Assembly (NCBI GenBank): GCA_002170275.2
Contig: NHFH02000006.1
Span: forward strand, 8,414 to 29,595
DNA length: 21,182 nucleotides
Reading direction: 5' to 3'
Source: Candidatus Pelagibacter sp. TMED106
GTDB taxonomy: Bacteria > Pseudomonadota > Alphaproteobacteria > Pelagibacterales > Pelagibacteraceae
A model generated the notes under the pieces. The model was not told the DNA's origin. It was given only the letters and a program-made list of their open reading frames with translations, and made no database searches. Each line of letters starts with the position of its first letter. Position 1 is the first letter of the stretch. The position numbers and the translations under genes were made by a program. This document shows positions 1 through 7,054 of the stretch, one piece after another.

Positions 1-813
1 GGTATTCTTTATCCAATCGTTATGGGTTGGCAGTGGGGTGGAGGCTGGTTAGCTTCTATAGGTTTTTCTGATTTTGCTGGATCAACATTAGTACATTCAA
101 CTGGCGGTGCTGCTGCACTTGCAGGTATTATGATACTTGGACCCAGATATGGAAGGTTTGATAGCAAAGGTCAACCTAAAGCTCTTCAACCATTTGCTGC
201 ATCATCTATTCCTTTAGTAACTCTTGGTGTATTTGTACTTTGGTTAGGTTGGTTTGGATTTAATGGTGGATCTCAATTGGCTTTAGGATCATTTGCTGAT
301 GCGGTAGCTATTTCATCAATATTTATGAATACTAATTTAGCGGCCTGTGGTGGAGTACTGGCTGCAGCAATTGTTACAAGATTGATGTTCGGTAAAACCG
401 ATGTAGTCCAAATGTTAAATGGTGCAATTGGTGGATTAGTAGCAATAACTGCTGAACCTTTAGCTCCGTCTCCATTAGCAGCAATTTTAATTGGTGCCGT
501 TGGTGGAATTATTGTAGTTTTTGGAACTAAATTATTATTTAGCTTTAAACTTGATGATGTAGTTGGTGCAATACCAGCCCATTTATTTGCAGGTGTCTGG
601 GGTACATTAGCTGTACCATTGACAAATGCTGATGCATCCTTTGGCTCTCAATTAATTGGAGTACTTTCAATTAACTTATTTATATTTGTTGCGTCATACA
701 TAATCTGGTCAGTTATGAATTCCTTGTTTGGAATTAGATTAAGTAAAGATGCTCAAGCAAAAGGTACGGATGTCACTGAAACTGGTGTGATAGCCTACGC
801 AATAAGAGATTAG
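1..813 (+). CDS. amt: Ammonium transporter (Amt/AmtB family), 5'-truncated
   Basis: This is the C-terminal two thirds of an inner-membrane ammonium channel. The reading frame is open from base 1, so the gene starts upstream of the window; the ATG at 22 is internal. The Amt signature DFAGST...H lies at bases 70-96, placing the conserved Asp and the first pore histidine eight residues apart. The second pore histidine is probably the one in PAHLFAGVWG (codon 580-582). Alternating hydrophobic segments continue to about base 740, followed by a short polar tail ending in TAG. Amt proteins conduct ammonium for assimilation and are usually controlled by PII proteins; no glnK is visible here, though it could lie upstream. 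A strong terminator follows. The family call is secure; the substrate is inferred from family. Confidence 0.95.
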   Translation, partial: GILYPIVMGWQWGGGWLASIGFSDFAGSTLVHSTGGAAALAGIMILGPRYGRFDSKGQPKALQPFAASSIPLVTLGVFVLWLGWFGFNGGSQLALGSFADAVAISSIFMNTNLAACGGVLAAAIVTRLMFGKTDVVQMLNGAIGGLVAITAEPLAPSPLAAILIGAVGGIIVVFGTKLLFSFKLDDVVGAIPAHLFAGVWGTLAVPLTNADASFGSQLIGVLSINLFIFVASYIIWSVMNSLFGIRLSKDAQAKGTDVTETGVIAYAIRD

Positions 814-862
814 TCAAAAGACTAGATACAAAATAATTTATCTCTCTCTGATAGTTATAAAG

Positions 863-889
863 AGGCCCCTTAACTGGGGCCTTTTTTTT
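863..889 (+). terminator. Intrinsic terminator after amt
   Basis: A 7-bp GC-rich stem, AGGCCCC (863-869) pairing with GGGGCCT (876-882), encloses a 6-nt loop and runs directly into a T tract (882-889). In DNA this AT-rich it is the clearest hairpin in the window. It lies about 50 bases after the amt stop and immediately before the stop of the convergent glycosyltransferase gene. Confidence 0.9.
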
Positions 890-890
890 A

Positions 891-1886
891 TTAATTCAAC
901 TCTTGTTCATTCCAAAGTTTTTTATAATCTAAAAATGGAGACAAGCCATAACTAGAATTTACATTTGTTACATGTAAAGAAAGACTTTTTAAAGGGGAGA
1001 TACAAACTTCTTTTGTATAAATTTCATTTATATACTTTTCAAAAGGATCATTTCTATCTAAGCAAGTTTTATAAAAATTATCAAAATATTTATCCATTAA
1101 ATTTTTTGTAGTCATGAAAGTACAAAGAGTTTGATTAATTGTTCTCCAATGTCTTTTACTTCCGATTAAAATATTTGTTTTTTCATTATTCATGTATAGA
1201 TATGGATAATCAGCAGGGCACATAAAAATATCCTTATTGACCTGAGAAGATATTCTCTCATATGAAGCAATCATTTCTTCCATCATTGGTTCAAAATGCA
1301 AATAGTCATCTTCTACAAAAAAAATTAAATCTTCACCAATTTTTTTCGCTAATTCAAAAGATTTCATAAGACTAGCTAAATTTGAAAAAGTTTGATGATT
1401 TTTTTGTTGTTTAATTACATTCTCATATTTTTCATGATCTATTGTAGTGATACTCATGTCTAAACCACTTGTATCTATTAGTTTTTTAATTTTGCTTAAA
1501 TTTTCTTCTTTAGATTTATCATCAACAATTATTGTCTTAAATTTAATATTTGGGTATTTATTTTTAGAAAATTTTACAGATTTTATAAGTGAATTTAATG
1601 CTCTTAAAGAGTATTGAATTTTTGGTTGTTCAAACAATCTTTTTTTATTTTGATCCCATATCTCAACTTCAGTATTAGTTCTAAAGATAATTAAAATTGA
1701 ACTTACTTTTTTTGTAATTTTTACCTCACCCAAAGGTAAGACAATTGATTTGTTATTTATAACTGAGAGATCTTCATTTAATTCCTTCTCAAGAGTTGGA
1801 GAATTAAAATTACTTTGATCAATTAACTCAAAATTAAGTATTTTTGAGAGTTTTATAAATATTTTTTTTATGATGTTTTTTTTCAT
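891..1886 (-). CDS. Glycosyltransferase, family 2-like
   Basis: This 331-residue protein looks like a GT-A-fold glycosyltransferase. Residues 116-125 (FKTIIVDDKS) resemble the nucleotide-sugar-binding strand of family 2 enzymes. FFVEDDYLHFE (189-199) has the acidic cluster expected of the metal-binding DxD-type motif, and His305 near the C-terminus could be a late metal or donor ligand. The first 60 residues are basic and polar, with no convincing membrane helix or signal peptide, so a cytoplasmic protein is likely. It stands alone between the amt terminator and the divergent rhodanese gene, 32 bases from the latter, so neighbours do not reveal the acceptor. Membership of a glycosyltransferase family is fairly likely; sugar and acceptor are unknown. 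Confidence 0.65.
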   Translation of the reverse strand: MKKNIIKKIFIKLSKILNFELIDQSNFNSPTLEKELNEDLSVINNKSIVLPLGEVKITKKVSSILIIFRTNTEVEIWDQNKKRLFEQPKIQYSLRALNSLIKSVKFSKNKYPNIKFKTIIVDDKSKEENLSKIKKLIDTSGLDMSITTIDHEKYENVIKQQKNHQTFSNLASLMKSFELAKKIGEDLIFFVEDDYLHFEPMMEEMIASYERISSQVNKDIFMCPADYPYLYMNNEKTNILIGSKRHWRTINQTLCTFMTTKNLMDKYFDNFYKTCLDRNDPFEKYINEIYTKEVCISPLKSLSLHVTNVNSSYGLSPFLDYKKLWNEQELN

Positions 1887-1918
1887 ATAATTGTTTAATA
1901 TTTAATTCTTACAATATT

Positions 1919-2302
1919 ATGAATATTAAATCATCACAAACCCTAGTTTCAGAAGCTTTAAAAGAAGTTAAAACCATAACTTCCGAGGAGGCGCTACAGC
2001 TATTTAATGAAGGAAAATGTAATTTGATTGATATTAGAGAAAGAGGTGAACTAGATAAAACTGGAAGAGTAGAAAACTCAAATCATATACCACGTGGTAT
2101 GTTGGAATTTTGGCTAGACCCCAATAGTCCATATTTTAAAACTGGAAAATTGGATATGAATAAAGAAATGGTTTTATTTTGTGCCGGAGGTTTAAGATCT
2201 GCACTTGCGGCGAAATCTTTAAAAGAAATGGGTTTTGATAAAGTTTCACATGTAGATGGAGGCTTTGCCTCAATTAGCCAAAGTGATTTTAAAATAGTTT
2301 AA
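1919..2302 (+). CDS. Rhodanese-domain sulfurtransferase-like protein
   Basis: This is a single-domain rhodanese of 127 residues. The domain opens with ITSEEALQLF (20-29), continues through LIDIRERGE (36-44) and HIPRGM (56-61), and carries the active-site loop CAGGLRS (88-94), so the persulfide-forming Cys88 is present. HVDGGF (111-116) closes the fold as in other rhodaneses. Such proteins move sulfane sulfur as a protein persulfide; the physiological acceptor cannot be read from sequence. There is no signal peptide, so it should be cytoplasmic. It diverges from the glycosyltransferase gene and converges on the kappa-GST-like gene with a 1-base gap. A distal tRNA-thiolation gene (mnmA) lies in the window, but a link is speculative. 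Confidence 0.9.
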   Translation: MNIKSSQTLVSEALKEVKTITSEEALQLFNEGKCNLIDIRERGELDKTGRVENSNHIPRGMLEFWLDPNSPYFKTGKLDMNKEMVLFCAGGLRSALAAKSLKEMGFDKVSHVDGGFASISQSDFKIV

Positions 2303-2303
2303 G

Positions 2304-2888
2304 TTAATTAAAATATTCATCTAAAGCATATTCTAATCTATCCTGTCCCCAAAAAATTTGATTACTTACAACAAACGTTGGTGCACCAAAAATTTCCTTC
2401 TCAAAAGCAATTTGGGTATTTTGTCTAAGTTTATCTTTGGTTGTTTGTTCTTTTATTTTTTTCTGAAATAAATCTTTATTTATTTTACATTCTTTAATTA
2501 ATTTGTTCAAAATTTCCTCATCTCCAACATCAAGGTTATCTCTCCAGTAGGCATCAAACATTATATCTAAATATTTATTCTGAATTTTTTTATCTATAAT
2601 TAAAAATCCTCGCATAAGCTTAATCGAGTTTATTGGAAATTTAGAATTAAAAGTGAATGGAATATTCTTTTTTTTTGCGACCATATTACAATCTCTAATC
2701 ATAAAATTTAACTTAGATTTAATAAAGGCAGGTGGTGTGATTCCCTCTAGGTTATGAAGACCACCTAATAAAATAGGTTTATAAGTAATTTTTATTTCCT
2801 TATTTTTTTGTAAGAATCTTATTTTTTTATGAGCTAAATATGAATATGGACTTATAAAATCAAAATAAAATTCAATTGAATCAATCAT
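2304..2888 (-). CDS. 2-hydroxychromene-2-carboxylate isomerase / kappa-GST family protein
   Basis: This 194-residue protein has the DsbA-like thioredoxin fold of the HCCA isomerase / kappa glutathione transferase family. FYFDFISPYSYLA (7-19) is the family's N-terminal signature, with Ser13 or Ser16 where DsbA proteins have cysteines. FGAPTFVV (167-174) gives the cis-proline loop, and FWGQDRLEYAL (179-189) is the typical C-terminal motif. Family members use glutathione for isomerisation or conjugation. The naphthalene-pathway role is unlikely in this setting, so the real substrate is unknown. Its ATG lies inside the 3' end of the upstream ABA4-like gene (8-nt overlap, ATGATTGA), which indicates translational coupling and perhaps a shared pathway. 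Confidence 0.88.
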   Translation of the reverse strand: MIDSIEFYFDFISPYSYLAHKKIRFLQKNKEIKITYKPILLGGLHNLEGITPPAFIKSKLNFMIRDCNMVAKKKNIPFTFNSKFPINSIKLMRGFLIIDKKIQNKYLDIMFDAYWRDNLDVGDEEILNKLIKECKINKDLFQKKIKEQTTKDKLRQNTQIAFEKEIFGAPTFVVSNQIFWGQDRLEYALDEYFN

Positions 2889-3354
2889 ATAGATTTATTC
2901 GTTTGGCATAAAAAATTCTAATTAACCAATAAAAGACAATTCCAATTGGCCCTATTAAGTATGTAATTATTAGTGGCAGAATCATTAAAATTTTGTTTAT
3001 ACCAAACTTTTGAGAGTCTTTAGTCATCCAGCCACCACAAAATAAGTTGATAGCTAAAAAGTGTATCCAAAATATAATTAAAAATGAGTTGTTAGAAAAT
3101 AGATCAGATAAATTATTTAAACTTAAATATAGTTCAAAATTTTCGATAAAATCATAGCCTGCGTTAAAAAAAGTATAAATTAAATACCCATAAGTTAAAC
3201 TTAAAATAAATAATGGAAAGATTGAAGCTACAAAGACTTTACATATTTGAGATTGAGGGAAAATAATTAATATTAACCAAAAAGGTAAAATACCAATATT
3301 TAACCACATATAAATAGTTTCTATCGTAAAATATGTATAAATTTGTTCGATCAT
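2881..3354 (-). CDS. ABA4-like (DUF4281) integral membrane protein
   Basis: This is a 157-residue polytopic membrane protein with about four hydrophobic spans (11-31, 38-62, 90-108, 121-146). The conserved features of ABA4-like proteins are visible: WIHFLAINLFCGGWM (96-110), in the place of the family's W-H-x-x-A-x-(D/N)-L-F-x-G-x-W pattern, then ILPLII (125-130) and the GPIGIVFYWLIR block (135-146). Plant ABA4 is needed for neoxanthin formation; bacterial members have no settled function that I can assign from sequence. It is the first gene of a two-gene unit and overlaps the kappa-GST-like gene by 8 nt. A carotenoid link is inference only. The family assignment rests on motif recall, without alignment. 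Confidence 0.75.
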   Translation of the reverse strand: MIEQIYTYFTIETIYMWLNIGILPFWLILIIFPQSQICKVFVASIFPLFILSLTYGYLIYTFFNAGYDFIENFELYLSLNNLSDLFSNNSFLIIFWIHFLAINLFCGGWMTKDSQKFGINKILMILPLIITYLIGPIGIVFYWLIRIFYAKRINLYD

Positions 3355-3382
3355 TATTTAATATATTATATTACAACATTTC

Positions 3383-3946
3383 ATGATTCCTATGAGAAAT
3401 AGAAGAAAAACGCTAGAAGTTACTATTGAAGAAATGAGAAACTTTTCCTTTGCATATATTGAAAAATATGCCCCTTCAAAGCAACAATTGAGAACATATC
3501 TCTTAAAAAAATATTTGAAGGCAAAAGTCCCGAATGTAAAAAAACAAGATATTAAGGATTTGATTGATACAGTTCTCTTAGATCTTGAAAAAAATAAATT
3601 TATTAGTGATAAATTTTATTCAGAGAGTAAATCACGAAGTTTAATTCAAAGAGGAAGTTCAATTAATAAAATTAGGAATTATCTAATTGGCAAAGGTATT
3701 AATGATAAGCATATAAAAGATGTAATAGAAAAAATTAATGAAAATAATTCTGATCAAGATTTTTTTTCAGGAATTAAAATTTGTAAAAAAAAAAGAATTG
3801 GTCCAGCTAGAGAGGAAGATAATAGACCTTTATTTTATAAAAAAGATATTTCTCTTCTTGCGAGGAATGGATTTGATTTTGAAACATCAAAAAGAATTAT
3901 GGAAATAGAGAAAGAAGACTATTTAAAGATAATAAAATTACTTTAA
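3383..3946 (+). CDS. recX: RecX-family regulatory protein
   Basis: This 187-residue, highly charged helical protein matches RecX, the modulator that binds RecA filaments and limits recombinase activity. It shows the repeated three-helix pattern. The first repeat is near 20-50 (FAYIEKYAPSKQQLRTYLLKK). The second is near 75-115, with FYSESKSRSLIQRGSS and YLIGKGIND in place of the family's 'R...G...I...L..KGI' signature. The last is near 135-180, with KKKRIG and LARNGFDFE. recA is not in this window. Two in-frame starts are possible (ATG 3383 and ATG 3392) and neither has a good Shine-Dalgarno. The gene diverges from the ABA4-like gene with a 28-base gap, and its last 4 bases overlap the convergent 46-residue ORF. 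Confidence 0.8.
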   Translation: MIPMRNRRKTLEVTIEEMRNFSFAYIEKYAPSKQQLRTYLLKKYLKAKVPNVKKQDIKDLIDTVLLDLEKNKFISDKFYSESKSRSLIQRGSSINKIRNYLIGKGINDKHIKDVIEKINENNSDQDFFSGIKICKKKRIGPAREEDNRPLFYKKDISLLARNGFDFETSKRIMEIEKEDYLKIIKLL

Positions 3947-4083
3947 TTATTTTTATTTTTTTTCTCTTTTACTAAAATCGCTATTTTATTTCTAATGTAG
4001 TTTTTTACAAAAACAAAAACTAACAATCCGAAAATAGAAACTGATGTTATAATTATTAATATTATTCTTATTTGATCTTCCAT
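3943..4083 (-). CDS. Small single-span membrane protein (46 aa), unknown
   Basis: This short minus-strand frame encodes 46 residues. It begins MEDQIRIILIIITSVS, continues as one hydrophobic helix (about 5-27), and ends in a strongly basic tail (VKEKKNKNN). By the positive-inside rule the tail should be cytoplasmic. Its ATG overlaps the TAA of the cysQ-like gene by one base (TAATG), a classic translational-coupling arrangement, and it is the third gene of the DUF3553-cysQ unit. I recognise no family. Support for it being real is the coupled start, the coherent helix-plus-basic-tail design, and that it fills an otherwise unexplained 137-base gap. The end overlaps the recX stop on the opposite strand. 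Confidence 0.55.
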   Translation of the reverse strand: MEDQIRIILIIITSVSIFGLLVFVFVKNYIRNKIAILVKEKKNKNN

Positions 4084-4853
4084 TAAACTAAATTTCTATT
4101 TTTCAAAATTATACTTGGATTTTTAAAATTTTTTTTTCCATATAAAATTTCGTTACCATTAAAATCAGTTACTTTACCCCCAGCTTGTTCTAATATAGCG
4201 TGACCAGCAGCAATATCCCATTCACAAGCCCTAGGCTCTGCAGCATAAAAATCAAATTCCCCTGCAGCGATCACACAAAATTTTAAAGAACTTTTCATTT
4301 TTTGATGTGAAGTAACTTTATATTTTTTATGAATTTCTTTTATTTCTGGTTTTAGTTCATTTGAATAACTCACTGCTCTAATTTCGTTACTTTTTTTTTT
4401 GATGTTAATTAATTGAATTTCTTTTTTATCTATTAATTCGTAACTATTAGACATTCCGTATGAATAAAATATTCTTTTTTTTGCAGGAGCAGTTACAATA
4501 CCTATTAGTGGTTTTTTGTTTAATATAAGCGCAGCATTTAAAGTAAATTCTTCTCTATTATTTAGATAGTCATTTGTTCCATCAATTGGATCTATTAACC
4601 AAAAATCATTTAAATTTTTTTTATCTTTATTTTTTGAGTTTTCCTCAGAAATTATAACTATATTAGGAGTTACTTTAGAAATTTTTTCTGTTAATATTTT
4701 ATTCACTTCAATATCTCCGTTTGTTACAGGAGTGTTATCTTCTTTAATTTCTTTTTTTAATCCAGCCTCTCTTAAAGTCAGTGCAGTTCTTCCTGCTTCG
4801 TTAAAGGTATCAATCAAAGATAGTGTAATTTTTTTTGTTTCTTCAAGATTCAT
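4083..4853 (-). CDS. cysQ: CysQ-like 3'(2'),5'-bisphosphate nucleotidase (inositol monophosphatase superfamily)
   Basis: This 256-residue enzyme of the Li+-sensitive, Mg2+-dependent phosphatase superfamily has all the metal-site motifs: ISEEN (68-72) with the catalytic glutamate, DPIDGTNDY (88-96), and CEWDIAAGHAI (210-220) with Asp213. CysQ removes the 3'-phosphate from PAP, the by-product of PAPS-dependent reactions, yielding AMP. The family also includes inositol-1-phosphatases and histidinol-phosphate phosphatases. The phrase TPVTNGDIEVN (41-51) and the overall length favour CysQ, but substrate is not certain. It is the middle gene of a coupled unit: its ATG overlaps the upstream DUF3553 stop by 4 nt (ATGA), and its stop overlaps the start of the 46-residue membrane protein. 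Confidence 0.85.
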   Translation of the reverse strand: MNLEETKKITLSLIDTFNEAGRTALTLREAGLKKEIKEDNTPVTNGDIEVNKILTEKISKVTPNIVIISEENSKNKDKKNLNDFWLIDPIDGTNDYLNNREEFTLNAALILNKKPLIGIVTAPAKKRIFYSYGMSNSYELIDKKEIQLINIKKKSNEIRAVSYSNELKPEIKEIHKKYKVTSHQKMKSSLKFCVIAAGEFDFYAAEPRACEWDIAAGHAILEQAGGKVTDFNGNEILYGKKNFKNPSIILKNRNLV

Positions 4854-5020
4854 TTGTTTAACTTTTCTATTTTAATGTTTTTAGCATTAATTACTTTTTT
4901 TCCTACATTTTCGAAATTTATAGTTACTTTTTCATTAATTATTGATTGAACTTGTCCTATACCCCAATCTTTATTGTTTGGATTAGTGACTTTGTCACCT
5001 GGTTCAAAATCTAAAATCAT
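4850..5020 (-). CDS. DUF3553 small protein (56 aa)
   Basis: Reading the minus strand from the ATG at 5020 gives 56 residues: MILDFEPGDKVTNPNNKDWG, then IGQVQSI, VTINFEN and GKKVIN. This matches the pattern I know for DUF3553 proteins of alphaproteobacteria (start, 'PGD.V.(H/N)P...DWG.GQVQS', then 'VTVNFE.AGK..I'). The fold is probably a small beta barrel of the KOW/SH3 or Tudor kind, since the same DWGxGxV motif occurs at the C-terminus of some UvrD-like helicases. Function is unknown. It is the first gene of the unit with cysQ, overlapping it by 4 nt, and diverges from mnmA with a 42-base gap that must hold both promoters. Confidence 0.8.
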   Translation of the reverse strand: MILDFEPGDKVTNPNNKDWGIGQVQSIINEKVTINFENVGKKVINAKNIKIEKLNK

Positions 5021-5062
5021 TTAATTTACTTATATTAAATATAGGAATAAATATCATTAAAT

Positions 5063-6178
5063 ATGAGTAAATTTAATTCTATTGGTATAGCTAAAGATCC
5101 AAAAGATACTTTGGTGGTTGTGGCAATGTCTGGTGGCGTAGATTCTTCCACTGTAGCTGGAATAATGAAGCATGAGGGCTACAATGTTATAGGGGTAACT
5201 TTAAAACTTTATAATGAGACTCAAGAAACAGCAAAGTCAAAACAATGTTGTGCTGGCCAAGATATTATGGATGCAAAAAGAGTTGCTGAAAAATTAAAGA
5301 TCGAACACAAAATTCTTTATTATCAAGATAAATTTAAAAAAGGAGTAATTGATAACTTTATAGATAGTTATTTAAATGGTGAGACCCCCATTCCCTGTGT
5401 TCAATGCAATCAAACTGTAAAATTTAATGATTTACTAAAAGAAGCAAGAAGACTTAATGCAGATGCTTTGGTTACTGGGCATTATGTAAAAAGTATTACT
5501 AAAAATCACAAAACTGAAATGTACAGAGGTATAGATTTAAATAGAGATCAAAGTTATTTTCTATTCAACACAACAAAAGAACAACTTAATTTTTTGAGAT
5601 TTCCTTTAGGAAATTTACTTAAAAAAGAAACTAGAAATATAGCAAAAAAATTAGATTTAAATGTAGCTGATAAACCAGATAGCCAAGATATATGTTTTGT
5701 TCCAAATGGTGATTATGCCTCAGTAATAGAAAAATTTAAACCAAATTCTTTTAAAAAAGGAAATATAAAAGATTTAGAGGGAAAAGTAGTTGGTGTCCAT
5801 GATGGAATTATTAATTACACAATTGGTCAAAGAAAAGGAATTAAAATTTCCAACAAAGAACCACTTTACGTTATCAAGATAATCGCAAAAACAAATGAAA
5901 TAATTGTAGGAACTAAAAAAAATTTGATAAAAAAAACAATTGAACTAAGAAATCTTAACATAATGACTAATGACGACAAAGATTTTAAAAAAGAATTATT
6001 TGTAAAAGTAAGATCTACTGGAAAATTAATAAAAGCTAAAATTAATATAGATGGTGAATCTGCTAAAATTGATTTACTCGAATATGAACAAGGAATTGCT
6101 CCTGGTCAAGCTTGTGTATTCTATTCCAAAAATAATTATGGTTATAAAGTTTTAGGTGGTGGATGGATAAAGAGTTAA
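5063..6178 (+). CDS. mnmA: tRNA-specific 2-thiouridylase MnmA
   Basis: This enzyme inserts sulfur at C2 of the wobble uridine of tRNAs for Lys, Glu and Gln, using ATP to adenylate the base and a persulfide as donor. The PP-loop motif AMSGGVDSS (21-29) binds ATP. The two catalytic cysteines are Cys115 in [11 protein letters not shown] (111-121) and Cys211 in [13 protein letters not shown] (206-218). GHYVKS (139-144) and NRDQSYFLF (160-168) are further family motifs, and the C-terminal beta domain ends in GGGWI. At 371 residues it is full length. It diverges from the DUF3553-cysQ unit and ends 2 bases before the stop of the convergent membrane protein. The IscS/Tus sulfur relay genes are not in the window. 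Confidence 0.96.
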   Translation: MSKFNSIGIAKDPKDTLVVVAMSGGVDSSTVAGIMKHEGYNVIGVTLKLYNETQETAKSKQCCAGQDIMDAKRVAEKLKIEHKILYYQDKFKKGVIDNFIDSYLNGETPIPCVQCNQTVKFNDLLKEARRLNADALVTGHYVKSITKNHKTEMYRGIDLNRDQSYFLFNTTKEQLNFLRFPLGNLLKKETRNIAKKLDLNVADKPDSQDICFVPNGDYASVIEKFKPNSFKKGNIKDLEGKVVGVHDGIINYTIGQRKGIKISNKEPLYVIKIIAKTNEIIVGTKKNLIKKTIELRNLNIMTNDDKDFKKELFVKVRSTGKLIKAKINIDGESAKIDLLEYEQGIAPGQACVFYSKNNYGYKVLGGGWIKS

Positions 6179-6180
6179 AA

Positions 6181-6888
6181 TTAATTTTTTTTCCACATTA
6201 AAAAAGTTAATAAATAAAAACTTATTACACCTAAGAAATAGTCCCATTCAAGCGCATGTTTTAAAAATTTCAAATTTAAACCCAAAAAATCATCTCCAGG
6301 TAAACTTATAATAGGTATACTTATCCCAGCCACTATAATTAACAAAGAAACAAGATATATTTTAATTTTTAAAATTTTTTTATTTAAAAAATTATTTAAT
6401 CTATCTTTAAAAGAATAGAGCACTATTACTAAATATGTTTGAGCAGCAATCTCAAAGATTATAAAAGAAAGCATTATAACTCTTCTAAATAATTTATATA
6501 AATCATATTCAAATTTGATACCTAAAAAAATAGAATGTATAGTTAATGCTATTGCTGAAGCTATACCAAAGAAAACGAATAGTTTTATATATTTGTGTCC
6601 ACTTTTTAAGCTTTGAATTATTTCTTTGTTATAGAGCCAATATTTAATTAACAAAAAAGAAGTTAAAAACATTGCTGGTTTAAATATTAGCCAAGTTGGG
6701 TAAGGTCTTACTGTTCGACTTATAGATGCTTGTCCATCGAAATAGGGAAATGCATTATGTATAATGTCTTCTTGATTAGGAAAAATCCATTGAAATTCGT
6801 TAATAAGTAATAAACAAGTATTAACTGCTATGAAAGGTACTAGGAAAATCCATATACTAATGGATCGAACTTTTTGAATTTTATCCAT
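6181..6888 (-). CDS. Unidentified six-helix membrane protein (possibly Frag1/DRAM-like)
   Basis: I do not recognise this 235-residue protein with confidence. It has about six hydrophobic segments (9-30, 66-85, 101-124, 136-160, 175-196, 213-232). A polar region of about 35 residues follows the first helix and contains FPYFDGQ and SRTVRPYPTW. This topology, with a conserved-looking loop after helix 1 and an acidic LEWD at the start of the last helix, faintly resembles the Frag1/DRAM/Sfk1 (PGAP2-like) family; that is a guess. The start at 6888 lies 7 bases after the stop of a 27-residue basic microprotein, so the two are probably cotranscribed. The gene converges on mnmA with a 2-base gap and no visible terminator between them. 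Confidence 0.7.
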   Translation of the reverse strand: MDKIQKVRSISIWIFLVPFIAVNTCLLLINEFQWIFPNQEDIIHNAFPYFDGQASISRTVRPYPTWLIFKPAMFLTSFLLIKYWLYNKEIIQSLKSGHKYIKLFVFFGIASAIALTIHSIFLGIKFEYDLYKLFRRVIMLSFIIFEIAAQTYLVIVLYSFKDRLNNFLNKKILKIKIYLVSLLIIVAGISIPIISLPGDDFLGLNLKFLKHALEWDYFLGVISFYLLTFLMWKKN

Positions 6889-6895
6889 CGAAAAA

Positions 6896-6979
6896 CTACT
6901 TTTTCTTATTTTTTTTTCTAGCTCTTCTTTTTTTAGAGCCCATTTTTCTTCGGCCTCTATGTTTTTTTGGATAACCCAT
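6896..6979 (-). CDS. 27-residue highly basic microprotein
   Basis: The minus-strand frame from ATG 6979 encodes MGYPKKHRGRRKMGSKKRRA followed by RKKNKKK, ending in TAG. Sixteen of 27 residues are Lys or Arg. Directly upstream the minus strand reads AAGGAGAAT before the ATG, one of the best Shine-Dalgarno sequences in the window, which argues strongly for translation. The composition resembles tiny ribosome-associated basic proteins such as THX or the bacterial COX24/AURKAIP1-type peptides ('RRKM..KKRR..RKK'), but a sequence this short and biased cannot be assigned by eye. It precedes the six-helix membrane protein by 7 bases. An RNA- or ribosome-binding role is inference. Confidence 0.6.
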   Translation of the reverse strand: MGYPKKHRGRRKMGSKKRRARKKNKKK

Positions 6980-7054
6980 ATTCTCCTTATTTTATAATTT
7001 TATTGACGTTAATGTTGGGATATAGCATTGTCGACTTCACTTATCAAATTTTTT

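Noticed and set aside
7028..7054. Upstream TTG start for metC
   Set aside because: It adds only nine poorly conserved residues and has no clear ribosome site; ATG 7055 is simpler.
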